DNA from: Aphrocallistes beatrix
Lineage: Eukaryota; Porifera; Hexactinellida; Sceptrulophora; Aphrocallistidae
Length of the DNA: 64,000 bases
NCBI GenBank assembly: GCA_963281255.1
Contig: OY725494.1
Location: forward strand, 496,001 to 560,000
Reading direction: 5' to 3'
In this document: piece after piece, positions 22,901-34,801 of the stretch
How positions within the stretch are numbered: position 1 is the first letter of the stretch
How the letters are laid out: every line of letters begins with the position of its first letter
Position numbers and translations under genes: made by a program
Notes under the pieces: model-generated
Seen by the model: the letters and a program-made list of their open reading frames with translations, nothing else
Database searches by the model: none
What the model was told of the DNA's origin: nothing

Positions 22901-23092
22901 GGAGCACGGGTTTTGGATAATTCCGAGAATACGAGTGGGAGCGGGCGCGCTGAAAATTGTACTCCCACTCGCACCTGACATGGAACTATAAGACTGCTGC
23001 CGGTTATGGTTAATGGTGAACAAATTGGGATCTCGCCCTCGGGTATCAGATACACAATGAGTTGAATACCTAGATAACTGTGTACGTACGTA

Positions 23093-23826
23093 CAGGGTGA
23101 CTATTAAGTTCTGTTACAAGCTTCGTTAGGTATAAAATTTCTTATACTCAAACGATCTTAGTTCTTATTATCCGTAGAGATTGTAATTCGAATATTTTCA
23201 ATTATTTTAAAGGTTTTTTCGATTCTAAGACTTAGAAATGTGTTTCGTATGCCGAGTTTTGAGGAAAAAAAATGTGTCCTGGCACGCAGCGAAAATCGCG
23301 AAAAAAATGTCTTCATAATCGATGTCTCATGACGATTTAGCACCGGATACCTTTCATTCGCCATAGAAATATTTCATCAACCCACTGAATGCATTATCAG
23401 AAACGAGAAAAAGTTATTCATTCGTAGTTCAAATTAGGTACATTTTGCAAAATTCACCAAAATGGCAATTTTTTTTCACATCACAAAAAATCTGATCCAA
23501 TTGGTCCTCAAAATGCACTGATCTGAACATCCTATATATCTACAAATTTAGAGTGTTCGAGAAAAAAATTTTTCGAGAATTTGAAGACTCTGGGAAGATA
23601 ACTTGAAAAGCCCTGATTCACGATTTTCGCTGCGTGGCAGGACACATTTTCTTTTCTCAAAACTCGCCAAACAAAACACATTTCTAAGTCTTAGAATCGA
23701 AAAATCTTTTAAAATCATTGAAAATATTCGAATTACAATCTCTAAAGATCATAATAACTAAGATCCTTTGAGTATAAGAAATTTTATATCTAACGAAGCT
23801 TGTAACAGAACTTAATAGTCACCCTG
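23093..23826. mobile_element. Mariner-like MITE (734 bp), ~220-bp inverted ends
   Basis: CAGGGTGACTATTAAGTTCTG at the left is mirrored by CTTAATAGTCACCCTG at the right, flanked by TA. Inverted arms run past CGCAGCGAAAATCG. No transposase frame. Confidence 0.85.
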
Positions 23827-24149
23827 TATACTAATACGGATGACATATTCATAGCAGTTCAAAGACTTACGTGATTTTCCAGTTGATTGAATACAAACTG
23901 AAATAAAATAGATAGAAATTATAACATCAATGACCTCACTGAGCACAGGTGAGCGCAGCGCCAAACCGTAAGCGGAAGCTGAAACAAGAGAATTTACTTT
24001 GGCAAGAACCTGAGCGGGAGCGTATATTTTGTGCTCTTTGGACAACACTACTTTGAACGTGAATAATTGAACACAACTTGAGCAAGTCATGTTCAATTAC
24101 TTGCTATTTCAGAACTAAGACTGTGTTAATTTTCGGTAAACATTCTCTC

Positions 24150-24620
24150 TTTTAAAAAACTTATAATCAGTGCCAGACTGATGAAAATTTACTGCCTCAA
24201 CCTCCGAGGAAACTGCAACAAATTCCTCCCCAGATTGTCCTGTAAACACATCGGTATTGATCTGGACTGTGATTTGCAGGAGAACACTCAAGGTTACAAA
24301 CATCTCCTGATCACTTATATCTCTCAAAATTATGTGCAGTTCGCCCTTTGAGAACGAAAATGTGAGGTATTGATTCCGCTGGAGGGCATCTATTTTACTC
24401 TAGGAGTGTCTCATGTATACAGCATGATCAAGGACCTGAGTTTGTCAGCAAACTAGTTTCCCTTTATATTGGCAATTTTCTAAGGTTATATTTTCTCAGA
24501 TTAATTCCTTTCTGAATAGGAATTTGAAGAATTTCACCGAAGATTAGCAGTCGATGACCGTAGGGCTGCTGCCTATCATCAGGAGAGCACGGGCTTATTG
24601 ATGCTCATAATAAATAATCA
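24150..24620 (+). pseudogene. Integrase core remnant, copy B
   Basis: Matches 39310-39740 base by base with many differences. The readings CAVRPLRTK, QHDQGPEF and the FHRRLAVDDRRAAAYH stretch are recognisable, but stops and shifts interrupt the frame, and the acidic residue of the final motif (NGLVEAYN in the sister copy) is lost. The equivalent short intron is also recognisable. Confidence 0.7.
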
Positions 24621-25355
24621 AAACGTAAGTATAGCATACTACCAGTACAGATCAACTAGATCTCATTACTATTTAATTCCCTCATTCACAACACAGAATG
24701 GTTAAATAAGCAGGAGCTGAATGGTCAAGCAAATTGCAAGCTGCTGTGCTAGCTGCGAACATTTGTGTGAAGTCAACAAACTACTCACCTTTAACACTTC
24801 AATTGGCGTAACCATCTGGAGTTTGTATGTTTGTCTGATGAATCAATGAGAACCCCGAATGTGGACAAACTCGCGTGGCGGGACATGCAGAATACATTTG
24901 CGCGGCAAAAACTCGACTTGAATGCTTTAAAACTTCACTTGGTGTGACCATCTAGAATTTGAACTTATCTGTGGGTTGATTGCAAACTCACACAGCAGAC
25001 ACACTATACTCTAAAGCTGGAATATATCAACTTGCTGTCCAAATAAAAAAATTCGTCCAAACTATAGTACATTTCATCTATATATTACGAAACACAAACA
25101 GACACATAGTGCACGAACATCAGGAGAGGAAAGGGATTACTCGAGAAGGGAGGACACTATATTTTCATTTTCATTGAATTATCAACTACTTTCATTGTTT
25201 TTCTCATATTCAGTTGAGGCTATCCATTCGAAGAAGTAAATTCTATCACGTGAAAAGGGATTAAGTCAAGTAGGAGTTTAATTAAACTTCAACGACTCAT
25301 GGGTCATATAAATTCCAACATCAAACTAGAATCACAAATATAAACCATTATTCAA

Positions 25356-25706
25356 ATTATGTGAGCTAAAATCAAATTAGTTATATTATGTGAGCTAAGA
25401 TCAAATTAGTTATATTATGTGAGCTAAAATCAAATTAGTTATATTATGTGAGCTAAGATCAAATTAGTTATATTATGTGAGCTAAGATCAAATTAGTTAT
25501 ATTATGTGAGCTAAGATCAAATTAGTTATATTATGTGAGCTAAAATCAAATTAGTTATATTATGTGAGCTAAAATCAAATTAGTTATATTATGTGTACTA
25601 AAATCAAATTAGTTATATTATGTGAGCTAAGATCAAATTAGTTACTATATTATGTGAGCTAAAATCAAATTAGTTATATTATGTGAGCTAAGATCAAATT
25701 AGCTAT
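25356..25706 (+). repeat. 29-bp minisatellite, about 12 copies
   Basis: Unit ATTATGTGAGCTAARATC plus AAATTAGTTAT, repeated with few substitutions; one unit has a 3-bp insertion near 25645, giving exactly 351 bp. The R position alternates A/G between units. An isolated half unit (TTTTGTGAGCTAAAAGC) lies at 25922. Confidence 0.95.
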
Positions 25707-27130
25707 AGCCATATGATAAAAAATCAGACATGAAGTAATGGCTTTTGTAATTTTTCCTATTGCATTATAAATATGATGTAATCTACTCATTTTATAATGA
25801 TGTTGACTCGATGAGGTTATTCAATAGGAATATATTTTATCAGAACAAATCAGAAACCAATAGTATGTTAATATTTCATGCACTTGACTGCGCAATTGAA
25901 CTAATTATGATAGAGAATCATAATTTTGTGAGCTAAAAGCCTAATCATTGCTGGAAAATCGCGAATGAATTACAAACTACCTTAAAGTAATGGTGCTACC
26001 ATTGTGTTTCTCGTCTCATTTCTTGCTGTCGCTTTTCGTGTTGATTTGCTTCTTGTAAAAATAAATATCTTAGAAATTTAATTAGGAATGTTGCACAATT
26101 TATTTTAGTATTCAATAATGACTTAGATAAAGTAAAGAAGAATTTAAAAATAAAATCTAAGGTGCACAATTTCATGCTGGCAATAATTTTGATAGAAATT
26201 GCAGCAAATGTTTCATGTGTAATCCAAGCTCACGACCGGCTTTGGCAGGGCCAATTTTTGACTAGGCAACTTGGTCTGCTCATGGCTAAACTAATATTTT
26301 TGGCCGAACCGGCCTAATATTATATTGGTCCGGCCATAGCCTACCAATATTACGGCCGTTCTGGGTCAAACTTTGCAGTAAGATATTTTCCAAATAAGTA
26401 ATTGTGTTTGTATTGATGATGTGAATCTAATTTTATTTTTACCGGACCAAATTAATCAACGACTTAAGTTAGATACAAGTTCATAAAGACCTTTTGTCAA
26501 ATTAAACATGATTCATTGTACCCCGCTAACATCCTAAATACCAGAGAGCTTCTGGGTAAAAATTGGTAAATATGTCAACTCAATACCAGTTGGCTGGACC
26601 CTTAAAAATTTACTTCCGCCGGGCCTGAAGCTTATCATTGCTTCGCGACATAAGTGGCTCATTACTCTGGTGCAACCATTTTCCTCAGAGATAATTTTAT
26701 TCATTGGTTATTTACTTACAAGTATTTGCATGAATTACAAGTACTATTCAAAAAAAGAACTTGCCCTCTGATGCAAATATATCAGTATAACTTGGAGGAG
26801 AAGGACTCAGCAACGGCCTCATTTCATCCAAGGGTTTAGGTATGGTATTGTCTACTCTAACGATTAAACTTAAATACTGCGTGCTTGTATTTAGTTTTCA
26901 ACAACATCACATACTATGTGTATGTTTCAAAATTTGAATCCATAATACAAAATAATAAGTCGGAATGAAAATATGATAAAAGAGGTATTTACCCTGATAA
27001 TATCTTCCCTATCAACTTACGTATTCTTTATTACAGTTTAGTTACACTAATTCTGTTTAATATTCGTAGGCATTTATCTAATCACATGTGTTCAAAATTC
27101 GAAACAAACTCGGGTTATATGGCCATAAAA
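25707..27130. other. AT-rich stretch without recognised genes
   Basis: 26240-26390 has a cluster of GGCCGAACCGGCC / GGTCCGGCC motifs suggestive of a decayed MITE. Nothing else is recognised. Confidence 0.4.
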
Positions 27131-27133
27131 ATT

Positions 27134-27145
27134 ATATAAATATAA
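27134..27145 (+). promoter_or_regulatory. TATA-like box before the multi-span gene
   Basis: ATATAAATATAA lies about 56 nt before the ATG at 27201. Weak evidence in AT-rich DNA. Confidence 0.3.
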
Positions 27146-27200
27146 ATCTTACAATAAATTGACAAATATAAACATTTTCACTACACAAATAGAGTTAAAT

Positions 27201-28360
27201 ATGATTAACTTGAGTATTTTATTGAAGATATATGACTTTATTGGGTTATATATATCAATGCCGGCGATTGCGACTAGTTTGATGTTATCTATACTTTGGA
27301 CTGTCTACTTTGTGAAGAGAATTATCTATTTTATCAAATTATATCGCAAGTGTATTCAAAAGGTGCCATCTGATCCTTTCATGAACTTCTTAGAAGCAGC
27401 ACGTCACTACAAATCGGATATAATTAAATACATCTTCTTGTTACTGATAAACATTGCTGAAATTGGTTCTTTTACAATATACTCATTAGGTAGTTTAATC
27501 GCGAATAATTTCGATACATATAAACATCTCTATTCACCTAACAGGGCATCCATGCACAACTGCAGTAGGGGATTGGTCCATACTCAAATTTTTGGTTTGC
27601 GTTTGATGTATGAGAATCCAATAAATTCCATATTAGTAACCACCGGACAGGTAGGAATCATGACTTCACTAGCTTTAGGTATTTGCTTGATGAAATACCT
27701 CCTGAAATTCTGCATAACATCGAGGCAAACCCGTATTCATACATCAGATGTTTACTCATTACTACAGGTATGATGGCACTATTTCTCATGATAACAGGCA
27801 CTACTCCACAGCTTATGATAATCCATTACTTAACTGAACCTATAGTGCAATTGGTATACCTATGCATATGGGTTAAACATATGAGGATACTCCATAGAAC
27901 ATTGAAGTGGAGAACAGTGGAGTTTCAAGTACGAGGTAGACGTCAAGGATTGGTCAGAAGATCAAAAATCACTTCTCATCAGTTTGCACTGATCATGTGC
28001 TGCGTTGGCATGGGATACGCATGCTTTATTTTTGGAGAATTTCTAGGGCAATACTTTTCGATCGTTGCCTCAACTCTATACTATGGACCATGTATACTCC
28101 ATTATCTTTATGGAGTGCCATACTTCCAGCGATTGGTGGCTACTCAACCACAGATTGAAGCTTTTAACGCCGCTTATGTAACTTCAACATTAACTACAAT
28201 GACAGTTTTTAGCTTTGGGGTCTTTCTGATGCCAATACAGTATATTTTAAGTACTTTGACGTTTTTTGGGAGAATCTTGAGTGAGAAGTTGAAATTTCGC
28301 TATGGAAGAGTACGCACCAGATTTACACCTACCCTCAATCAACATCTGCTACCTGACTGA
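27201..28360 (+). pseudogene. Multi-span membrane protein of unknown family, frameshifted
   Basis: ATG at 27201 (earlier non-ATG codons are less likely) opens a frame to about 27680. The continuation (LDEIPPEILHNIEANPYSY onward) is in another frame to TGA at 28360. Together they predict about 380 residues with seven or eight hydrophobic spans and basic loops such as RGRRQGLVRRSK, so the topology is receptor- or transporter-like. No GPCR DRY or NPxxY motif is visible and no family was recognised. The single shift could be a real lesion, a sequencing error, or an unusual splice. Confidence 0.6.
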
Positions 28361-28559
28361 TGGTGGCTGTGAAGATACAAAACTGACTTTGCATAGGCTA
28401 TTTTTGAGGAGTTGCTTTGTTCTCTTTCATCATTAAATATTTTAAGGTATGTGATGGAAGATGAAATTAAATTATAAGAGCAATTATATATTAGATGTAG
28501 TGCAACTATCAGGCTACTTTTAATTAAGTGAATAATTTCAAATGATAATCAAACGTGAG
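28361..28559. other. Short intergenic stretch
   Basis: Nothing recognised. Confidence 0.4.
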
Positions 28560-29110
28560 CACTCACTCCATGCATCATTTGCTAAAGGACGCAAAAATCC
28601 GGGTTCGATTCGGCTATAAGTTTCTTCTAGTTCTTGTTTCAGCTCTGGGATTATCTTGAAACCTAGTTCAAAAAGCTCCTGTATTTATTACCGATCTGAA
28701 AAAATTTTCTATAAAGTTAAGGTCTGGACTTTGAGAAGACCAAGGAATCTGATTTGACGCATGTTGGGTGAGCCAAGATTTAACTTTACGTGAGGTATGT
28801 TTTCCCACATCCTTATTCTACTATATCGTCAAGGAATATTTCTTGTGCCCATTCTTTTAGGTATTTATACTTCGTAGCCCATGAAATCCAGTAGATTCGA
28901 TTTTTCCTTCGCAGAGCATAGGATTTTAACAGGATAACACTTACTGTAGGACTGATCTTTTAAAACTTGCCGTACTGTTTGGTAAGGTGCCTTATGAAGA
29001 ACACGACTCGCGAGTGTTCGCAAAGATAGATAAGTATCGTACCTGGTGTATGTAGATTCTTCAATCAATTCGTTATAGAGATATATATACACACGTACAC
29101 ACATACACAA
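28560..29110 (-). pseudogene. Tc1-like transposase remnant
   Basis: On the minus strand, 29110-28865 reads a helix-turn-helix part (LRTLASRVLHKAPYQTVRQ). 28790-28710 reads WLTQHASNQIPWSSQSPDL, the motif around the second catalytic aspartate of Tc1/mariner DDE transposases. 28640-28560 gives a C-terminal piece. Several stops intervene. Confidence 0.65.
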
Positions 29111-29179
29111 ACATTAATCGAGTTTTAATAGCAAGGATATCTTAGTGTTTACGATCTATATCTTTCGAGTTATGACTTA

Positions 29180-29580
29180 AACATGTATTTTTTGTTTCCA
29201 TAGCAACTGAGGAATGCATAGACATTACTACTAAAATTTTCAGATTTTTTGGCTGGTCTTCCTATTGTTGCTCTATCAAAAAATCAAGCATTATAAATGC
29301 GGATAACGATGTTTAATATGAGCTGGAACAGCAACATTTTCCGCTCTAAAAAGAGCCTATTGCGCAATCACATGATGACATATCAAATTTTTGACAGCGG
29401 AATTGGATACTCTGATATAATGTTTGTATATGGCAATAATACATTTCAAATGTCTATCGGAAGCGGTTTTTGATTTATCGGTCTAATTAAATTTTGACTA
29501 TGTTAAAACTGGCCTCTTCGTTTTATGGCCTTCTCGGTGGCATATATAGCCGTATATTAAGTAGGCCATGGATGAACTAG
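29180..29580. repeat. Solitary, diverged fold-back arm
   Basis: Contains TTGCGCAATCACATGATGAC, AATACATTT and a final GTAGGCCATGG, in the same order as one arm of the fold-back elements at 17500, 57929 and 59972. No opposing arm of similar length is present. Confidence 0.45.
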
Positions 29581-29760
29581 CTGTTAGCTTAACAAGTATA
29601 AAATGTATCAAGATATCTATGTCTTCCTAAGTTCTAGATCAGCGTACATTCCCCTACTAAAAGTATCCATAAACTCTAATATTTTCCATCTAAATAGTAA
29701 TAATACAATCAATTTATGGTGTTCATAACATTTAATCAGTAACAAATTCAATAAATTTAA

Positions 29761-29885
29761 CCATAGCCTACTCTATATATAGAGTAGGCTATGGTTAGAC
29801 TGACTAACTCCAGGTGCCCGCAGGGCAACTCTGTGAACGTGCAGTGTCTGCAAGCCGCGCAACGCAAGCAAGCGAAGCGCGCTTG
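29761..29885 (+). repeat. Perfect 34-bp palindrome plus GC-rich terminus
   Basis: CCATAGCCTACTCTATA and its exact mirror (29761-29794) look like two fold-back element tips joined head to head. 29810-29885 is a GC-rich block ending AGCGAAGCGCGCTTGT. Confidence 0.7.
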
Positions 29886-30439
29886 TGTATGTATAGATTG
29901 CAATCTAATTTGGTAATCTCCATTCAAGATTTAATGATTAGATCTTATTTGCAAATAATCAATCATATTCAATTAATAAATTTAAGAAATATGATTTAAG
30001 TTTAGAAATATGAGTAATAGATGGCGTTGTTTCTAATACACACTATGTAGTAGAGCTAGTAGTAGTACATAGTATATCCATAGCATTACATCATCTCCAT
30101 ATGCTTTGTATATAGTCAGGTCAAAATAGGAAGCAAATAATCCCAACCTAAAAAAAATTGCAAGAAATTGTTTGATTGCATTTTTCCGTAGTATCATTTC
30201 TTAAGAGTAACATACTAAAAGTTTACCGAAATCGGAGTATCAGAAAGTGATTTGCCACGACCCCGTCGTTGACCCCGGACTATAAAAATCGCCGGTTTTG
30301 AAAATTGTGTTTAACGCATGCACACATTCAGCAACTATCAGTAGGTTTAGCACCTCACTCAGATTGTAAACCCCCTGAGAACATATTTGCATGGATTCGG
30401 GGGGTATATAAATCTATAAACTTTAACTTTTTTAACTTT
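29886..30439. other. No recognised gene
   Basis: Short frames only. Confidence 0.4.
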
Positions 30440-30500
30440 AAATCAATTTTTTATTGTCGTATTCGTCCTCAGCATCAAATTTCCGACAATTTGATATATA

Positions 30501-31118
30501 CAGGGTGTCCAATAATTATTGGCCTATTATCATATACAATCAATTCATTCATAGTAATACTAATCGATCCAGTCAGTAATGTAGTGTGGTGTATAATATT
30601 TTAAGTTCATACACAGTATTATGTTGAAGAAATCTTAGAGAAAACATGTCTCTGTGCACTCAAAAGGATACGAAAGACTGGACCTGTTGATATGAGGAAG
30701 AAGATGGTATCAAAAAGGTCTTAAGCTCATTTCATGCAGGATGGGGCACCAGCGCACAGAGTAAATGTAACCCAAGAATGATGCAAAAGGCATTTCAATC
30801 ACTTCTGGGCTAAAGAAGAATGACCTGGAAATTCCCCAGATCTGAATCTTATCGAAAATGTATGGGGATACTAAAACAATCATTGGATGGAATGATGCCA
30901 GCAACAAATTTAAATCAGCTCAAAAATCACCTGGAGAAAGCTTGGAAGGAGATAAATCCAAAATATTTGGAAAATATTCTGCTTCGGATGTCGGGAAGGA
31001 TAATTAAATGCTTAGAATATAAAGGAGATTATATAGGAAAATGAATGATTAGTTCTGTATTCATTCAATACATATAATCTAGATTAATACAATAGGCCAA
31101 CAATTATTGGACACCCTG
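30501..31118 (+). mobile_element. Tc1/mariner element, internally deleted
   Basis: Ends CAGGGTGTCCAATAATTATT and the mirror ATTATTGGACACCCTG, TA on both sides. The interior reads QDGAPAHR, then NSPDLNLIENVWGILKQ and a C-terminal tail to a stop at 31042-31044. This is the last part of a DDE transposase; the N-terminal half and first catalytic aspartate are missing. Confidence 0.9.
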
Positions 31119-31360
31119 TACATATAGTATTGACTATATTTAGAGCAAAATATTTTGGGCCCTCCCTAGCAACAACCTGGAATGTAAAAATTCCGATCTC
31201 CAAATTTGGTTTAAACCATATCGAGTGACCCCTTGTTTTTCTCGGCTATGCTTGCTGAGTACGAATTTCTTAATAAAAATAGTCTAAACGTTAGTTTTAA
31301 AATATTATGGTTTGCGACTGGTGGTATTCATGTATTTTTAGCATAGATGGATTGATATGT

Positions 31361-32400
31361 TCACATTTCAATACCATCTTCGGTTTCATCATCCGATGCA
31401 ATTCCTTCTTTCATATTGCCAATGTTGTCATCTTGGCATCGTCCGCATGCTTGAGAACAGTTGAGTCCTTGTTTTCTGCAGCTACATCTGAGACTACTAC
31501 TATAGCCTGTGGAACAGTTCCAGTGGATCATTTTCAGGAGTGCTTCGGGTGCAGGGTGACTGTCCAACATGACTGTGATTAGGCTGTTATCTTGGCAGTT
31601 GCATCCCCATTCAGTGACCTCCATACCATCAGCCGTGCCCATCCACAACATCACCTGGAAATAGCACCTCATAGAGTGAAATTCGTGGTGGAGGCTGTAA
31701 GTGACAGTCTTTCGGATGTGGTAAAGCTTTTGGCTGCACTCACTTTCTTGCAGAGGATAGTGTATCTCAAGTCGCGAAGACTGTCCCCAGGGTTTGCATT
31801 GAACAACGCGATCATGACTTTATAACCAGTGCTTTCTATCACAACTGGGTTTTGGTTTGGTGCTGAAAGCATCAGGTTTTTAAGATGGAATCCTCTTTGA
31901 ACATGTACAGAGCAGACTTCTTTCCGAGCTCGAAAATGCTGGAAGTGGTGTCACACCCGGTGAATGCATGCAGAAAAAGCAGGCTGTGGCCGATTTCGCC
32001 CCAAGCACCTGCTTTATCACCTTGATATCATACACTACGGTTGGTTTCCCTTTACCCGAGCGGAAGTATATCTTCTTTGCATTGTTGTTAGACGTGTATT
32101 GCAGCAGCAGAACCATAGATCCGTATCCTCGCCTATGGGAGTTGTTGTCTTGGAGGAGGCCATTGATACTGCTGCCTTCACAATGTCAACATCGGCATCC
32201 TCCTCAGCGTGTATTACATGGCACCCTCTTTCTCTCATACGTTCAGAAATGAGACGGATGAGGGGCTGTTTGTTGGCTTGATTGTAAAGGGAATCCTCCT
32301 TATTACTACAGTCTCCGCCACGAAATTTCACCTTCTGAGGTGCTATTTCCAGATGATGATGTGGATGGGCATGGCTGATGGTATGGAGGTCACCCTGCAC
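31361..32400 (-). pseudogene. Degenerate multicopy gene: PIN-like nuclease and Cys-rich motif
   Basis: Read on the minus strand across several frames: AEEDADVDIVKAAV and GEDTDL, the acidic pairs expected of PIN/FEN-type nuclease folds; KKIYFRSGKGK and VYDIKVIKQVLG; later QVMLWMG, ALLKMIHWNCSTG and LRCSCRKQGLNCSQACGRCQ, a Cys-rich C-x-C motif that closes a family of long, multicopy uncharacterised animal proteins. Frameshifts and stops occur throughout, and the HAFTGCDT-like step is altered. The family behaves like mobile DNA; function unknown. The plus-strand frames here are shadows. Confidence 0.6.
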
Positions 32401-33053
32401 TCCTGAAAATGATCCACTGGAACTGTTCCACAGGCTATAGTAGTAGTCTCAGATGTAGCTGCAGAAAACAAGGACTCAACTGTTCTCAAGCATGCGGACG
32501 ATGCCAAGATGACAACATTGGCAATATGAAAGAAGGAATTGCATCGGATGATGAAACCGAAGATGGTATTGAAATGTGAACATATCAATCCATCTATGCT
32601 AAAAATACATGAATACCACCAGTCGCAAACCATAATATTTTAAAACTAACGTTTAGACTATTTATATTAAGAAATTCGTACTCAGCAAGCATAGCCGAAA
32701 AAAACAAGGGGTCACTCGATATGGTTTACACCAAATTTGGAGATCGGAATTTTTACATTCCAGGTTGTTGCTAGGGAGGGCCCAAAATATTTTGCTCTAA
32801 ATATAGTCAATATAAGTATATATCGAATTGTCGGAAATTTGATGCTGAGCACGAATATGACAATAAAAATTTAATATTGAATTATCAAAAGTTTGTTCCC
32901 AACTATCATTTTTCCATAAATAGAATAACTAAAATTCCATAGGAAATGGCTTGCAAATGTGTCGGAGTCCACAAGGACACTCCGTTATATGTGGTATAAT
33001 ATTTTAGAAACTTGTCCGATCTAACTCAAAGCCAAAGATACAAGTAATAATAG

Positions 33054-33718
33054 CATACTTGCCAACCTTCCCGCCAAAGGCGGGACGTCCCGCTTTTTGG
33101 CACTAATTTTGTGGATTGTCTCGCGTCCCGCTTTTAGTCGCACTTGTCCCGCTTTTTGAAGCTTGCATCTCGCTTTTGTGATAATAACAATATATTATAA
33201 TTATCTAAGCATTGCTTCTTCCAATTAGGTAATAAATTTGTGGAATTGACTAGAGTCCCGTTTTTTTAGCGGGACGTCCCGTTCTTTTGACGGGACGTTC
33301 CGTTGCATGCATTTCGATCAAGGTTCCTTCCCGATCCATGAAATAATCCAATTATTACATTAGAGCATCAGTATATGTAGTATACATACATTTTCATTAC
33401 TATACTACTTAGTACGTATTACTTTTGGCTGCTACGAAGAAAAGTCTACATATTTCTGAGCCCCCAATCGCTGATCATTAATTCTATATGAATTCGAATT
33501 ATCCAACTAGTTTAATAATTATTATTTCCTAGTTATTTCTCCACTTCTATTTTATAAAATACTTACGTAAGTAACATTTTCAGCTTTGATATATTGTAAT
33601 CTCAACATATAACATTGAATTTATGTACTGATGTGTTTTGTCCCGCCAAACTTCTAAATGTCCCGCCAAAATGCACTTGTCCGCCCCGCTAAAGACTTGC
33701 TATAGGTTGGCAAGTATG
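33054..33718. mobile_element. hAT-like element (665 bp)
   Basis: Ends CATACTTGCCAACCT and AGGTTGGCAAGTATG, sub-terminal TCCCGC repeats on both sides. TAATAG occurs immediately outside each end. No transposase frame. Confidence 0.75.
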
Positions 33719-34801
33719 TAATAGGTAGATGAATAATCCAAGGAATTTTCAACACAATCAAATGAAAGCAACTACTCCAGGCTCAAAACTTAGCGAGTGA
33801 CCCTCGTACAAGTAATTTTCAATTGAATATGATATAATAACTAATTTTAAAATATGGATGCGGTGCAGATCATTAAAGGAGAATGTTCTTTTACTAAAGT
33901 TTATCCACACAATATCCCCAGCTATCTTGAGAATTTCTTTTATGTATTCTCACTAAAAGAAATTTATGCAAATATAAATTTGAAATAGAATAATTATCAC
34001 TCGAATAGTATATTACTTAGTTCTCGAATCTTCCACTTTTCTTCATCTTGTTAAGAAATTTGGAACAACTTCAATATACACCCCATCACTTTTGTAAATA
34101 ATTTATTAGAAAAATATTCTTAAAGCAAAGCATAGAAGACCGCACTCTTTTTGTAGAAGCAGGAGCTCCTAAAACGGACCGCTTAATGCTCTGATGTAGA
34201 GCAGTAGCGAAGATGAAAAGTAATAAAAAATACCTTTATTTTGCTCAAAATTACCTTTTAGCCATATATGAAAGCATTATTAACCAATGAAACAAAGTTC
34301 ACATTAACTGAGATAAGTAGCTGATTTCTACTGTGGTTTCCTTATGTAATAATATAAGTTATTCCAAATTAAAACAACACAAATTTCACGAATAAAACAC
34401 AAGCATTATACTCAATCTATGAGTATCAAAAATTTTTAAATTTTTAATTTCTGTTTTTGATATCTGAGGCAACTTTGATACAACCTACTTTATTCAGATT
34501 AAAATATAGCTAGGATAGTTTAAGAAAAGTCTCTGAATTATTTTGTATATTTTCATATGAAACCTGTTATGAAATATTTTAATCTCAGAGAGTTGGTAAT
34601 GTTTGGTCAACTGTTCTTATTTTCTGAAGGTTGAATGTATACTATATTAATAACTCATCAAGCACAGTATGAACAAACAAATAGAAATACAAACATGAAA
34701 TTGTACACAGAGGAATATGTTAAGCTTAGTTACTCAAACAAGATTAAATAATACAGTCAAGCAATTCACACAGATAAACAAAATGTCACTGGCTTACACT
34801 T
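33719..34801. other. AT-rich, downstream of the LRR gene
   Basis: 34140-34195 resembles the patch at 16720-16870 (CTTAATGCTCTG). No gene seen. Confidence 0.4.

Larger units (their letters stand above)
22790..25300 (+). mobile_element. Ginger-like integrase element, copy B
   Basis: Left flank 22790-23010 and right flank 24830-25300 match, in the same order, 39060-39190 and 41750-42280. The integrase remnant lies between. A mariner-like MITE is nested at 23093-23826. The right border near 25300 (CAACGACT) is shared with 12870. Terminal repeats were not defined. Confidence 0.6.
30440..32873. repeat. Large palindrome built on a multicopy PIN-like/Cys-rich gene
   Basis: The left arm (30440-31700, excluding the mariner at 30501-31118) and right arm (32310-32873) are inverted copies with few differences. 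The unpaired middle (31700-32310) continues the gene on the minus strand. The shared arm includes GGGCCCTCCCTAGCAACAACC and the 3' end of the coding region. The mariner sits only in the left arm, so it arrived after the inverted duplication, or the duplication copied an uninterrupted version. Confidence 0.85.

Noticed and set aside
25356..25706. 29-bp repeat considered as a CRISPR array
   Set aside because: Strict head-to-tail units without unique spacers.
26225..26395. GGCCGAACCGGCC-rich patch considered as a bounded MITE
   Set aside because: No clear matching ends or duplication could be set by eye.
28595..28616. GGTTCGATTCG resembling a tRNA B box
   Set aside because: No A box or cloverleaf around it, and the opposite strand reads as the C-terminal part of the Tc1 transposase remnant.
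31964..32406. Several plus-strand frames of 65-105 codons
   Set aside because: Antisense shadows of the PIN-like pseudogene and its palindromic copy.
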